Source: Sporosalibacterium faouarense
GTDB lineage: Bacteria; Bacillota; Clostridia; Tissierellales; VENL01
NCBI RefSeq assembly: GCF_016765695.1
Contig: NZ_JAETGO010000043.1
Span: 101,817-165,816 of the forward strand
DNA length: 64,000 nucleotides
Direction of reading: 5' to 3'
Below, piece by piece: positions 1 through 9,859 of this stretch. A program made the translations under genes and the position numbers. Below the pieces are notes generated by a model. It made no database searches. It saw nothing but the letters and a program-made list of their open reading frames with translations, and had not been told where the DNA came from. Position 1 is the first letter of the stretch, and every line of letters starts with the position of its first letter.

Positions 1-118
1 TCTTTGTACCCACATACACTATAGATGAATCAGGATGTTCCTCTTTAATTTTCTTTGCTATGGCTAAGGCTGGATATATATGTCCCCCAGTTCCTCCACC
101 TGTTATTAGAACCTTCAA
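1..118 (-). CDS. murG: MurG, N-terminal fragment (cut by window edge)
   Basis: First 39 codons of UDP-GlcNAc:undecaprenyl-pyrophosphoryl-MurNAc-pentapeptide transferase, which turns lipid I into lipid II on the inner face of the membrane. The translation opens with [20 protein letters not shown], the Gly-rich loop and GGHxxPA signature of MurG. An in-frame TAA lies directly before the TTG, so TTG at 118-116 is the only possible start. It follows spoVE by only 7 bases, the usual murD-ftsW-murG order. The rest lies outside the window. Confidence 0.93.
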   Translation of the reverse strand, partial: MKVLITGGGTGGHIYPALAIAKKIKEEHPDSSIVYVGTK

Positions 119-125
119 TTAACTC

Positions 126-1229
126 TCAACTCCTATCTAGTTCAGTATGTCTTGATATATTAAGTAGAATTCCAACTGCAGCCATATACACCATCAGTGA
201 TGTACCACCATAACTTATAAATGGTAACGGAATTCCTGTTGGTGGCATAGATGAAGTCACTACAGCTATATGTATTAATGTCTGAACTGCAATCAATGAT
301 ACTATTCCTGAAGCTAATAGACAACCGAATAAATCCTTAGCATTCAATGCTATTCTAATACCTCTCCATATTATTAGTAGGAAAAGAACTATTACAGTAA
401 TACAACCAATAAAACCTAACTCCTCACCAATAATTGCAAATATAAAGTCATTGTAGGGTTCAGGTATATAAAAAAATTTCTGTCTACTCTTACCGAGTCC
501 AGCCCCGAAAACTCCACCGGAGCCTAAAGCGTATAGAGACTGAACAACCTGCCAACCTATTCCACTCTTATATTCAAAAGGATTTAAAAAAGCCATAATT
601 CTATTAAGTCTAAAATCTTCTAGTGCAATTGCTCCTGCCACTGCTCCCAAGCCAAGTACCCCTAAGACAGTTAAATGTAGCATTTTCATTCCCGCAATGA
701 AGAGTATTATTACTAAAGCCATACCTAAAACAGCACTAGTACTAAGGTCTTTTTGCATAAGTATAGTTCCTGTTCCAATACCGATTATGACCAATGCTGG
801 TAAAACACCCTTCTTTATACTTTTAATGTCTTCCTTCCTTCTGCTTAGAAATGATGTTAAATAAATAATTGAACCTAACTTCATTGCATCAGAAGGTTGA
901 ACAGTTGTAATTCCAAAATTTATCCATCTTTTAGCACCATTTATTTCTATTCCTAAGGGAGTATAAAGAAGCAAACTTAGCCCAATACACCCTAAAAATA
1001 TCAACTTGGATAGTTTATTTAATCTCCAGTAAGGAAAGTTCATAAAAAACAACATTGCAAAAAGCCCTATTACTCCAGCTATAAGTTGCTTTTTAAGAAA
1101 ATAATAACCATCATTCATTTTATACAATGCATTAGGCCAACTAGAGCTAAATACCATTATAATACCTATAAATACTAGTAAAATGGTAGCTATCATTAGT
1201 GTAAAATCACTGGCTTTACCCTTTGCCAT
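126..1229 (-). CDS. spoVE: SEDS glycosyltransferase SpoVE/FtsW
   Basis: A 367-residue polytopic membrane protein of the FtsW/RodA/SpoVE family, which polymerises lipid II into glycan strands with a partner class B PBP. About ten hydrophobic segments are visible, and the family signature around PTGIPLPFISYGGTS is near the C-terminus (about residues 330-345). The start ATG is preceded by GGAGG lying in the last codons of murD, so the two are translationally close. Position between murD and murG fits both vegetative FtsW and sporulation SpoVE; sequence alone does not separate them, although tandem SpoVD genes in the same cluster favour a SpoVE role or a dual role. Confidence 0.9.
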   Translation of the reverse strand: MAKGKASDFTLMIATILLVFIGIIMVFSSSWPNALYKMNDGYYFLKKQLIAGVIGLFAMLFFMNFPYWRLNKLSKLIFLGCIGLSLLLYTPLGIEINGAKRWINFGITTVQPSDAMKLGSIIYLTSFLSRRKEDIKSIKKGVLPALVIIGIGTGTILMQKDLSTSAVLGMALVIILFIAGMKMLHLTVLGVLGLGAVAGAIALEDFRLNRIMAFLNPFEYKSGIGWQVVQSLYALGSGGVFGAGLGKSRQKFFYIPEPYNDFIFAIIGEELGFIGCITVIVLFLLIIWRGIRIALNAKDLFGCLLASGIVSLIAVQTLIHIAVVTSSMPPTGIPLPFISYGGTSLMVYMAAVGILLNISRHTELDRS

Positions 1230-1230
1230 A

Positions 1231-2589
1231 TTAAGCCCTCCTTAAGCCTTTTACCTCATTTACAAAATCCTCTCCCCTGACTTCAAAATTCTTATACATA
1301 TCCCAACTTGCACATGCAGGAGAAAGAAGGATATTATCTCCAGAGCTGCTGAGTTCATAGCTCTTTTTAACAGCCCTTTTCATATCCTCTACTATATATA
1401 TATTATTGAATCCATGACTTATTGCTGTCTTTTTTATTTTTTCTGCAGTTTCTCCTAGTAAAACTAATGCTTTAACCTTTCCATTAAAACTCTCAATAAA
1501 CTCTGTAAAGTCACTTCCCTTATCCATCCCACCAGCTATTAAAATAATCGGGCTCTTTATAGCCTTTACTGCATTAATTGAAGAATCTGGATTAGTTCCT
1601 TTTGAGTCATTATAAAAGCTAACTCCATTAATTTCTTCTACAAATTTCAATCTATGCTCTACTCCCTTAAATTCCCTTAAGGTTTTAGCTATTATCTCTA
1701 TATCTACACCCATAATCCAAGCAGCACAAGTAGCTGCTAAAGCATCTTGTAAAATATGTTTTCCTGGAAGTCCAACCTCTGAATAAGGTAACACCTCTAT
1801 GATTTGCTTTCCATCATTTACTACTATATACTCACCATCAATATAAACTCCTCTTTTTAACGAGCTGTCTGTGCTAAAGTATATTAGATTTGAGTTAATC
1901 TCATCTTCTAACTTGGAAAGTATTTTATCATCATAATTCAAGATAGTATAATCTTCTTTATCTTGATTATTAAATATTTTCTTTTTAGCATTTACATAAT
2001 TATCAAAAGTTCCATGCCAATTAATATGGTCTGGTGTTACATTCAATATAATGCTTATTTTAGGTTTAAAATCAAAAGTACTTTCTAATTGAAAGCTACT
2101 TGTTTCTATTACAAATACATCATTTTCCGACGAATTTACAAGCTCCCATAATATTCCTACTCCTATATTTCCAGTAACATGAGGATTCTGACCAGAATTC
2201 TTAAAAATTTCTCCTATCAACGTAGTAGTGGTAGTTTTCCCATTAGTACCAGTAATAGCAATCATAGGGTTATTACTTAACCGACTTGCCAACTCAATAT
2301 CAGTTATTATTTCAATCCCTTTTTCTCTTGCACTATTTAACAAAGGAATATTTAAAGGAACTCCTGGATTTTTTATAATTAAATCAATGCTATCCACATC
2401 TACGTCATTACTTCCCAAAACATAGTTAACTTTTATGCCTTCAAGCTTTTTTATATCTTCAACTAGTTCTTCTTTTTTTTTCATATCTGTAATAGTTATA
2501 TTTGCCCCTAGTCTATTAATTGCCTTTGCAGTAGATACACCACTTACAGCCAAACCAAGAACAACAATATTTTTATCTTTGAGATTCAT
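1231..2589 (-). CDS. murD: UDP-N-acetylmuramoylalanine--D-glutamate ligase
   Basis: A 452-residue cytoplasmic Mur ligase that adds D-glutamate to UDP-MurNAc-L-Ala. The N-terminal Rossmann-like domain starts VVLGLAVSGVSTAKA, the ATP-binding P-loop is AITGTNGKTTTT (about residues 112-123), and the C-terminal ligase domain carries the FYNDSKGTNPDS and LLSPACASWD stretches typical of MurD. Length is normal for the family. It ends 1 base before the spoVE start and follows mraY by 97 bases. Confidence 0.96.
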   Translation of the reverse strand: MNLKDKNIVVLGLAVSGVSTAKAINRLGANITITDMKKKEELVEDIKKLEGIKVNYVLGSNDVDVDSIDLIIKNPGVPLNIPLLNSAREKGIEIITDIELASRLSNNPMIAITGTNGKTTTTTLIGEIFKNSGQNPHVTGNIGVGILWELVNSSENDVFVIETSSFQLESTFDFKPKISIILNVTPDHINWHGTFDNYVNAKKKIFNNQDKEDYTILNYDDKILSKLEDEINSNLIYFSTDSSLKRGVYIDGEYIVVNDGKQIIEVLPYSEVGLPGKHILQDALAATCAAWIMGVDIEIIAKTLREFKGVEHRLKFVEEINGVSFYNDSKGTNPDSSINAVKAIKSPIILIAGGMDKGSDFTEFIESFNGKVKALVLLGETAEKIKKTAISHGFNNIYIVEDMKRAVKKSYELSSSGDNILLSPACASWDMYKNFEVRGEDFVNEVKGLRRA

Positions 2590-2686
2590 TTTGCCACCTT
2601 CTTTACATATTGTAGTTTATATATATTACTCTATAAGTCTTAACAACCTTTTCACTCTAGATACATATGTAAACTTTTTCAGATTG

Positions 2687-3646
2687 CTAAACAGCAAAAA
2701 GACCTACTAAACATAGTACAAAAGTAATTGTCCAAAACACTGCTACTACTTTAGTCTCTTTCCATCCCTTTTCTTCATAATGATGGTGTAGTGGACTCAT
2801 TCTAAATACTCTCTTTCCTGTCAACTTATATGATGTAACCTGAATTATAACAGATAATGCTTCTGCAAAATAGATACCACCAACAATAGGTATTATCAAT
2901 GAAAGGTTAAGTAGAATTGCTGCTGCAGCCACAGCTCCCCCTAAGGCTAATGATCCAGTATCTCCCATAAAAACCTTAGCTGGATGAACATTGTACCTTA
3001 GAAATCCTAATAATCCACCTACCAATGCAGCAGAGAATATAGCAACACTGTCATTACCAGCTTGAATTGCAACTATACTAAAGAATACCATTACAATTAA
3101 AGTGACACCTGAAGCCAAACCATCTAATCCATCAGTTAGATTTACACTATTTACTACAGCTACCACAACAAAAGATATAAATGGTATGTATAAGAATCCT
3201 AAGTCAATAGTAGTATTAATAAAAGGTATTAATAATTTTGTCCCCATTAAAGAAGTACTTGATTGATAAAAAGCTAGAATAACTGCTAACACAATTTGAA
3301 GAAAAAGCTTTTGATAAGCCCTCAATCCTAGATTTCTCTTTAACACAACTTTAATAAAATCATCTATGAACCCTATTAACCCAAATCCAATTGTTGATAA
3401 TAGCAACACTATCATATCATTATTTAGTACTCCTGAAGTTAGTGTAGTCAACAACAGTGCAGCGATAAACATTATTCCTCCCATCACAGGAGTTCCGCCT
3501 TTCTTGAAATGGCTTTTAGGTCCTTCTTCCCTAATACTTTGGCCTGCCTTAAGTCTTCTCAATAAAGGAATTACCAAAGGTCCTAATAACAATGTAATAA
3601 AAAATGCAATAACAATAATTCTAATTATATCCTTATATTCTACCAT
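2687..3646 (-). CDS. mraY: Phospho-N-acetylmuramoyl-pentapeptide transferase
   Basis: A 319-residue integral membrane enzyme that transfers phospho-MurNAc-pentapeptide to undecaprenyl phosphate to give lipid I. Visible family marks are GGTPVMGG near the N-terminus, the NLTDGLDGLA loop with catalytic aspartates, GFLRYNVHPAKVFMGDTGS, and the histidine-rich MSPLHHHYEEKGW loop near the C-terminus. About ten membrane segments. It sits directly downstream of murE (35-base gap), where murF would normally stand between them. Confidence 0.97.
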   Translation of the reverse strand: MVEYKDIIRIIVIAFFITLLLGPLVIPLLRRLKAGQSIREEGPKSHFKKGGTPVMGGIMFIAALLLTTLTSGVLNNDMIVLLLSTIGFGLIGFIDDFIKVVLKRNLGLRAYQKLFLQIVLAVILAFYQSSTSLMGTKLLIPFINTTIDLGFLYIPFISFVVVAVVNSVNLTDGLDGLASGVTLIVMVFFSIVAIQAGNDSVAIFSAALVGGLLGFLRYNVHPAKVFMGDTGSLALGGAVAAAAILLNLSLIIPIVGGIYFAEALSVIIQVTSYKLTGKRVFRMSPLHHHYEEKGWKETKVVAVFWTITFVLCLVGLFAV

Positions 3647-3681
3647 CTTTCTTCTCCTCTCAAGTTAAGGTTTATTAACTT

Positions 3682-5160
3682 TTAATGTTCTTCATTCAAA
3701 ATGTCATATACAATCTTTCTCTCATCAAATGGCAATATTGTATCTTCTATTAAAGTATATGTTTCATGACCTTTACCTGCTAATAAGATCACATCATTTG
3801 CCATGCTATTATCCAAAGCATATCTAATAGCTTCTTTCCTATCTATTATTGATATAAAATCATTCCTCACTTTATGTACACCTACAAGAATTTCATCAAT
3901 AATTCTTTTAGGATCTTCTGATCTTGGATTGTCTGATGTTACTATGCATACATCACTGTTTTTAGCAGCTATCTCACCCATTTTAGGCCGTTTTGATCTG
4001 TCTCTGTCTCCACCGCCCCCAAATAAAACTATTATTCTACCAGTTGCAAATTGTTTAATAGTTTTTAAGGCATTCTCTAGTCCTTCAGGAGTATGGGCGA
4101 AATCTATGATTACCGTAAAATCTCTATCTACTGGTATAACTTCAAATCGTCCTTTTATTCCCTTGATAGATTCTATTCCTTGCTTTATCGTCTGCAAATC
4201 AATTTCATATATATATCCACAAGCTGCTGCTGCCAATGTATTATAGACTGTAAACTCTCCAGGTGTATTTGTTACTATTGTAATTTTACCCTTAGGAGTA
4301 TTCAAAGTATACCTTACTCCTTGGGCACTATAAACTATATTTGAAGCAAAAATGTCTGCTGAACTATCTAAACCATAAGTCAATAACTGGGTTTTCAAAT
4401 TCTTTACTTCATTAAATATACGTCTTCCATATCTATCATCAATATTAATAATATTACATTTTTGAGTCTTATAAAATAGTTTTATTTTTGCATTATAATA
4501 ATTATCGAAGTTCTTATGATAATCTAAATGATCGGTTGTTAAGTTAGTAAATACTCCCACATCAAACTGACAATAATCAACCCTACCTAAGTCCAATGCA
4601 TGGGATGAAGCCTCCATAACACATAGGTTGATTTCAGCATCAGCCATGGAGTTAAATATTTCTTGTATTTCTAAAGGCTCAGGTGTTGTATTTTTAGTTC
4701 TCTTTAATTCTCCATCTATCAAATTTCCTATACTTCCTATAATCCCTACCTTTTTGCCATATTCTTTAAATATAGCTTCTACATAATATGTAATTGATGT
4801 CTTTCCATTAGTTCCAGTAACTCCTATAAGCTCCATTTTCTCAGAAGGCTTATTATAAAATCTAGATGCAATTCTAGCTAATGCCCTTCTTGTGTTTTCA
4901 ACACTTATCATAGTTACTCTATCTTCATTACTTATATTCCCTATTTCATAAAGCTCTTTGGATATTACAATTGCCGAGGCCCCATTGTCTATAGCTTCAG
5001 ATATATACTTATGACCATCAACACTAAAACCATCAATTGCCACAAAAAGACTATTTTTTAATGCATTTCTAGAATCATCAACTACTTTGCTAATATCAAT
5101 ATCTGTAGGACCATCTATATCTATAACTCTAATTCCCTTTAACAAATCTATAAGCTTCAT
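3682..5160 (-). CDS. murE: UDP-MurNAc-tripeptide synthetase (meso-DAP type)
   Basis: A 492-residue Mur ligase adding the third stem-peptide residue. Order: N-terminal UDP-binding domain, ATP-binding domain with GVTGTNGKTSITY (about residues 113-125), and a C-terminal domain with SDNPRSEDP. The DNPR sequence is the established signature of meso-diaminopimelate-adding MurE rather than lysine-adding enzymes, so the peptidoglycan probably contains mDAP. A hairpin separates it from the upstream PBP gene. No murF follows. Confidence 0.96.
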   Translation of the reverse strand: MKLIDLLKGIRVIDIDGPTDIDISKVVDDSRNALKNSLFVAIDGFSVDGHKYISEAIDNGASAIVISKELYEIGNISNEDRVTMISVENTRRALARIASRFYNKPSEKMELIGVTGTNGKTSITYYVEAIFKEYGKKVGIIGSIGNLIDGELKRTKNTTPEPLEIQEIFNSMADAEINLCVMEASSHALDLGRVDYCQFDVGVFTNLTTDHLDYHKNFDNYYNAKIKLFYKTQKCNIINIDDRYGRRIFNEVKNLKTQLLTYGLDSSADIFASNIVYSAQGVRYTLNTPKGKITIVTNTPGEFTVYNTLAAAACGYIYEIDLQTIKQGIESIKGIKGRFEVIPVDRDFTVIIDFAHTPEGLENALKTIKQFATGRIIVLFGGGGDRDRSKRPKMGEIAAKNSDVCIVTSDNPRSEDPKRIIDEILVGVHKVRNDFISIIDRKEAIRYALDNSMANDVILLAGKGHETYTLIEDTILPFDERKIVYDILNEEH

Positions 5161-5216
5161 ACATCACACTCTCCCATTGATAATATCATATATTTATGAT
5201 TAATAATAGTCTATTC

Positions 5217-5256
5217 AAAGGGCAACATTCAAACCTTTTGCTTGAAGTTGCCCTTT
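5217..5256. terminator. Hairpin between spoVD and murE
   Basis: Arms of about 15 bases (5217-5232 and 5242-5256) pair with one unpaired base. A T-tract follows on the plus strand only; on the minus strand, in which the genes are read, just three T follow. It may be a leaky attenuator or processing hairpin that lowers murE expression relative to the PBP genes rather than a full terminator. Confidence 0.5.
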
Positions 5257-5261
5257 TTTGA

Positions 5262-7439
5262 TTACCAATCTCTTTTTTGGAACTCAACCTCTATTAATGA
5301 ATTGAATTTAACTTCTGTTCCAGGCTTAGGTACTTGATCCATAACTAGGCCATTGCCATTAAACTTGAACCGTAGATTCATTTCATTAAGAGTTTCAATT
5401 ACTTTTTCAGGAGATTGACCTTTTAAGTTAGGCACTATGATAGTATCCTCAACTTCAACTTTATCTTGTGTATAAAGCTCTATCTTCGATCCTTTATTAA
5501 CTTCTGTATTAGCCTTTGGAAATTGGTCTACAATTATAAGACTACCTTTCGCTCCAGACTCTTGAGTTGTATATTTAAATCCTTGACCTGCTAACATTTC
5601 TGCAGCTTCATTTAAATCTTTTCCAGTTACATCTGGTACTATAACCTTTTTCTTTAATTCTTCCTCTAATTCTTCGGCAGTATATTTTAATTCAACATCT
5701 AAATAATCTAGTGTTTCCTTTACCACTTCTCCTGCCACTGGCGCTGCAATAAGTCCACCATAATAAACTCCTGTACTTGGTTCATCAATTATTACTAGTA
5801 CAGCTATCTCTGGATCATCTGTAGGGGCTATAGCTGCAAAAGAAGCAATATACTTTCCAGAAGCATACCTACCATCTACTACTTTTTGAGCTGTACCTGT
5901 TTTACCACCTACTCTGTAACCTGCTGTATATGCATTTCCGCCAGTTCCATTATCGACAACTGACCTAAGTATCTCCATCATAGTGTCAGAAGTTTCCTTA
6001 GATATAACTCTTTTTTTAACTTCTGGCTTAAACTCATGTACTAGCTCACCATTTTGGTCCCTTAGTTCTTTTACAATTCTAGGCTCCATAAGCTCTCCAC
6101 CATTTGCAACAGCTGACATAGCAGTTACTAACTGAATAGGAGTTACAGCTATACCTTGACCAAAAGACATAGTGGCTAAATTTACTTCTTTTATGTATTC
6201 AGGTCTAATCACTAGCCCATAGGCTTCACTAGTTAAATCTATCCCTGTTTTATCACCAAATCCAAACTCTCTAACATATTCATACATCTTATCTTTACCA
6301 AGTCGTAATCCCACCTCAACAAAGACTTCATTACAAGAATTCTCTGCCCCTTCAACAAATGTCTGAGTCCCATGGGGATTATAGTATCTCCAGCATTTAA
6401 TTGGCTTAGGACTCTTTACTTGTCTAACATATCCATCACAATGGAAGGTGCTATCTTTAGTTACAACTCCTTCTTCTAACCCTGCCGCTGCTGTAATAAT
6501 TTTAAATGTTGATCCAGGTTCATAGTTATCACTGATAGTATATGGTCTCCATATACTATTCCATTCTTTAATTAGCTGTTCTTGAGATAATTGAGCCCAT
6601 TCTTGTTTTTGCTCCTCTGTGACAGGTTCTCTTGGGTTGTTTGGGTCGAAATCAGGCTTTGTTGACATTGCCAATACATTACCAGTTTTTGGCTCCATAA
6701 TTATTACTGCTGTCCTCTTTGCCTTATTTTTAACTTGAGCTTCAAGGGCTGCTTTTTCAGCAATATGCTGAATTGTTTCATCTATAGTTAAAACAGCATT
6801 TAATCCTGATTCTGGCTCCACTAGCCTTTCTACATCTCCAGGTAACTGTCTTCCTAGTGAGTCAGTGTTTTTAATCAGCCGACCTGGTGTGCCTGTTAAA
6901 TACTTATCATAGGTCCGTTCAACTCCATAAAGACCTTTATTATCATAGTCAGTAAAGCCTAAAATATATGATGCAAAGTTACCATATGGATAATATCTTT
7001 TGTTATCAGGAACTATTACTATCCCATCCAGATCTGCTTCTCTAAGCTCATCTGCTTCTTCATCACTAATCCATCTTTTTATTTTTACTATACTTTGCCT
7101 CTTAGTTAAATCAGATAGTACGTCTTCTTTATCTAGATCCAGTATTGTAGAAATAATCTCTGCTGATCTTTCAGGCTCATTTACATCAGCAGGTATACAA
7201 TCAACTTGGTAGGAGCTTATGCTCACTGCCAACTCCTTACCATTTCTATCATATATTGCTCCCCGTTTAGGTCCAATAGGTATGTCTTTAGCCCATTGCT
7301 CTAAAGCTTCATCCTTTAATCCTTGACCTCTAACAATTTGAATATATCCCAGTCTCATCATTAATCCAAAAACAACTACTGAGACTGCTAAAAGCATAAA
7401 AACTAATCTTTTTTTAGTTGTAAAAGTAGGTGAAGACAC
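5262..7439 (-). CDS. spoVD: SpoVD/FtsI-type class B PBP with two PASTA domains
   Basis: A 725-residue peptidoglycan transpeptidase with one N-terminal membrane anchor (about 11-33) and an extracytoplasmic body. The PBP dimerisation domain spans about 55-205; the transpeptidase domain has SxxK at S310-T-F-K313, SxN at S368-C-N370 and KTG at K513-T-G. Two PASTA repeats end the protein (about 598-657 and 667-722). The start is GTG, 7 bases after GGAGG. Paired with a SEDS partner (SpoVE) in the same operon. PASTA domains are usual in SpoVD of spore formers. The tandem neighbour is a shorter paralogue. Confidence 0.93.
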   Translation of the reverse strand: MSSPTFTTKKRLVFMLLAVSVVVFGLMMRLGYIQIVRGQGLKDEALEQWAKDIPIGPKRGAIYDRNGKELAVSISSYQVDCIPADVNEPERSAEIISTILDLDKEDVLSDLTKRQSIVKIKRWISDEEADELREADLDGIVIVPDNKRYYPYGNFASYILGFTDYDNKGLYGVERTYDKYLTGTPGRLIKNTDSLGRQLPGDVERLVEPESGLNAVLTIDETIQHIAEKAALEAQVKNKAKRTAVIIMEPKTGNVLAMSTKPDFDPNNPREPVTEEQKQEWAQLSQEQLIKEWNSIWRPYTISDNYEPGSTFKIITAAAGLEEGVVTKDSTFHCDGYVRQVKSPKPIKCWRYYNPHGTQTFVEGAENSCNEVFVEVGLRLGKDKMYEYVREFGFGDKTGIDLTSEAYGLVIRPEYIKEVNLATMSFGQGIAVTPIQLVTAMSAVANGGELMEPRIVKELRDQNGELVHEFKPEVKKRVISKETSDTMMEILRSVVDNGTGGNAYTAGYRVGGKTGTAQKVVDGRYASGKYIASFAAIAPTDDPEIAVLVIIDEPSTGVYYGGLIAAPVAGEVVKETLDYLDVELKYTAEELEEELKKKVIVPDVTGKDLNEAAEMLAGQGFKYTTQESGAKGSLIIVDQFPKANTEVNKGSKIELYTQDKVEVEDTIIVPNLKGQSPEKVIETLNEMNLRFKFNGNGLVMDQVPKPGTEVKFNSLIEVEFQKRDW

Positions 7440-7567
7440 AATTAAACCTCCTATAAGCTAGATAAAATACTTTTTTCACATCAATTTATATATATTTAAT
7501 CCTTTAGTATCCTTGGATTTCAATAAATCCTTTATGTGTTTGTATTTTACTAAGCTTAATGGGAAGT

Positions 7568-9334
7568 TTAGTTAAACTGTGGTTCTATATCTAGGTAATT
7601 TAAAGTTTCTTCTATAAGTTTGCCTGCGATTGGTGCTGCCACCTGACCTCCATGTATATCTACTTCTTTATCAGGTTCATCTACTATAACTAATACTACA
7701 ATCTTAGGGTCATTAACTGGAGCAACCCCAATAAAGGAAGCTACAAACTTCTCATCAGAGTATTCTCCATTAACTATTTTTTGAGCAGTACCTGTTTTTC
7801 CTCCAACTCTATAGCCAGGAACAAATGCCTTTTTACCAGTACCTTCTGTAATAACTGATTCTAGGATACCAAGTAAAGTATCAGATGTATCCTTTGATAT
7901 AACCTTTCTAACCATTTCCGTTGGAAACTCTTCAGCAATATTTTCTTCTTCATCCAATATACTTTTTACAATTCTAGGCTTCATAAGCTTTCCTTCATTT
8001 GCTATTGCAGAAGCTGCAGTAATCAATTGAATAGGTGTAACAGCTATACCTTGACCATATGAAAGAGTTGCTAATCTAACATCTCTCATAGCCTCTGGGT
8101 CTGAAGGATAGCTTCCTTTTGCTTCTCCTAAGAAATCTATTCCTGTCTTTTCTCCAAACCCAAATGCTTCTATATATTTAATCATTTTTTCTTTGCCCAC
8201 TTTTCTTGCTACCTCAATCATAACTGGATTACAAGAGTTTTGTACAGCTTCAGCAAAAGTTTCCTCTCCATGGGGATCATAGTATCTCCAACATCTTAAA
8301 ACAACCCCAGGAATATCTCTAAAATATCCGTCACTATAAAACTGTGTATTAGGTGTTACTTCATTTTCTTCTAAGGCTGCTGCTGCTGTTATAATCTTAA
8401 AGGTCGATCCAGGCTCATATGTATCAGTAATGGGATGAGGCTTCCATAACGTATTCCATTCCTTTTCTAATTCCTCTTGTGACAAGTTTGCCCATCTATT
8501 TTTAGTTGCTTCATCATCAGGTACTCTAGGTTGATTTGGATCATAATCTGGCATTGATGCCATTGCTAAAAGATCTCCAGTACTAGGCTCCATTATTAGC
8601 ACAGTAGTCCTTTTTGGATCAAAGTCCTCCATAGCTTGAGTAGCTGCTTTCTCTGCAAAATGTTGAATTGTTTCGTCTATAGTAAGCACTAAACTTGAAC
8701 CTGGCTTAGCATCTATTAATCTTTCATTATCATAAGGGAGCTGTCTCCCCCATATATCAGTATTTATTATCAATCTACCTGGTACACCATGTAAATAATC
8801 ATTAAAACTTTTTTCTACCCCATAGAGTCCTCTACTATCTATATCGGTAAATCCAAGAACATATGATGCTAGATTCCCTGATGGATAATATCGCTTTGTA
8901 TGTGGCACTACTATTATTCCATTAATATTTTCTTCTTCTAAACTATCTCCTATATCTTTTTCCACCCAATCCATTATTTTTATGTACCTTTGATTAGAAG
9001 TGATTTTATTATATAAACTTTCTTCATTTATATCCAATAACTCCGATAGTTTTTTTGCCGTCTCTACTGGATTATCTATATCAGGTGGTATACATTCTAT
9101 TTTATAACCATTAATGCTAATAGATAATCTCTTACCCTTCCTATCATATATAGTTCCTCTTTCAGGTTGAATTTTAATGTCTTCCGCCCACTGCTCCAAG
9201 GCTTCTTTTTTCAAAGCTTCTCCCCTCACTACCTGCAAAAAGCCTAATCTAGTTACAAGTAAAGAAACTAAAACTAATATTCCAAGCATTGTAACAACTA
9301 ATCTTATTCTTATTCCCCTAAAGGGCGTGTTCAT
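7568..9334 (-). CDS. Second class B PBP (FtsI/SpoVD paralogue, no PASTA)
   Basis: A 588-residue paralogue of the neighbouring PBP, alignable along its whole length with the active-site motifs at the same residue numbers: S310-T-F-K313, S367-C-N369 and K513-T-G. It stops shortly after the transpeptidase domain and has no PASTA repeats. The first ATG (9334) with GGTGGG upstream is preferred over an in-frame GTG 9 bases earlier that would overlap the binding site. It lies between ftsL and the longer PBP; one copy may serve vegetative division and the other sporulation, but which is which is not shown by sequence. Confidence 0.88.
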   Translation of the reverse strand: MNTPFRGIRIRLVVTMLGILVLVSLLVTRLGFLQVVRGEALKKEALEQWAEDIKIQPERGTIYDRKGKRLSISINGYKIECIPPDIDNPVETAKKLSELLDINEESLYNKITSNQRYIKIMDWVEKDIGDSLEEENINGIIVVPHTKRYYPSGNLASYVLGFTDIDSRGLYGVEKSFNDYLHGVPGRLIINTDIWGRQLPYDNERLIDAKPGSSLVLTIDETIQHFAEKAATQAMEDFDPKRTTVLIMEPSTGDLLAMASMPDYDPNQPRVPDDEATKNRWANLSQEELEKEWNTLWKPHPITDTYEPGSTFKIITAAAALEENEVTPNTQFYSDGYFRDIPGVVLRCWRYYDPHGEETFAEAVQNSCNPVMIEVARKVGKEKMIKYIEAFGFGEKTGIDFLGEAKGSYPSDPEAMRDVRLATLSYGQGIAVTPIQLITAASAIANEGKLMKPRIVKSILDEEENIAEEFPTEMVRKVISKDTSDTLLGILESVITEGTGKKAFVPGYRVGGKTGTAQKIVNGEYSDEKFVASFIGVAPVNDPKIVVLVIVDEPDKEVDIHGGQVAAPIAGKLIEETLNYLDIEPQFN

Positions 9335-9346
9335 GCTTCCCACCCC

Positions 9347-9829
9347 CTAAAATAGTCCCGATAATTTATCAAAGAATCCATTGAAGCTTTTTAGAAAAAC
9401 AAAGCCTGTTTTTTCTTCGGCACTATCCTTAGTTGATTTATCAAAAGCACCTTCATCTACAGATACAAATACAGTTTGGCTGCTCTTTGGATAATCCATT
9501 CCAAGTTTCTCTCTTGCTTCAACCTCAATCCATTCTGATTCCTTAATTCTATCAATTTGAACTTCAAGACTACTCTTCTCTTTATTTAGGTCTGAAATTT
9601 GTTGGTCCAATTGAGATACTTCTATTCTATACTGTGCAATTTGAGTATATCTCCATAGTAGTGATAGACATAATACTAACATCATTATAGATATTAAAAG
9701 GAGTTTCAATTTAAAAGATACAGATGATTTAGATTTTCTATTTGATTTATTCTTTTGTATACGCTGATTTTTTCTTTTCGTATCATGGTTTCTTGGATAA
9801 TAAATTTCTTCCTTTTTTGCTACTAACAA
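9347..9829 (-). CDS. ftsL: FtsL/DivIC-like division protein
   Basis: A 160-residue bitopic membrane protein: a very basic cytoplasmic N-terminus (residues 1-40, rich in Lys/Arg/Asn), one membrane segment (about 43-63) and an extracytoplasmic heptad-like coiled coil (about 66-105). This layout and the position between rsmH and ftsI are diagnostic of FtsL, which links the FtsW-FtsI pair to the divisome; sequence identity in the family is low. TTG start with AGGGGTG upstream. Confidence 0.82.
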   Translation of the reverse strand: MLVAKKEEIYYPRNHDTKRKNQRIQKNKSNRKSKSSVSFKLKLLLISIMMLVLCLSLLWRYTQIAQYRIEVSQLDQQISDLNKEKSSLEVQIDRIKESEWIEVEAREKLGMDYPKSSQTVFVSVDEGAFDKSTKDSAEEKTGFVFLKSFNGFFDKLSGLF

Positions 9830-9859
9830 ATTTATTCACCCCTTTTACATTTTAGAACA

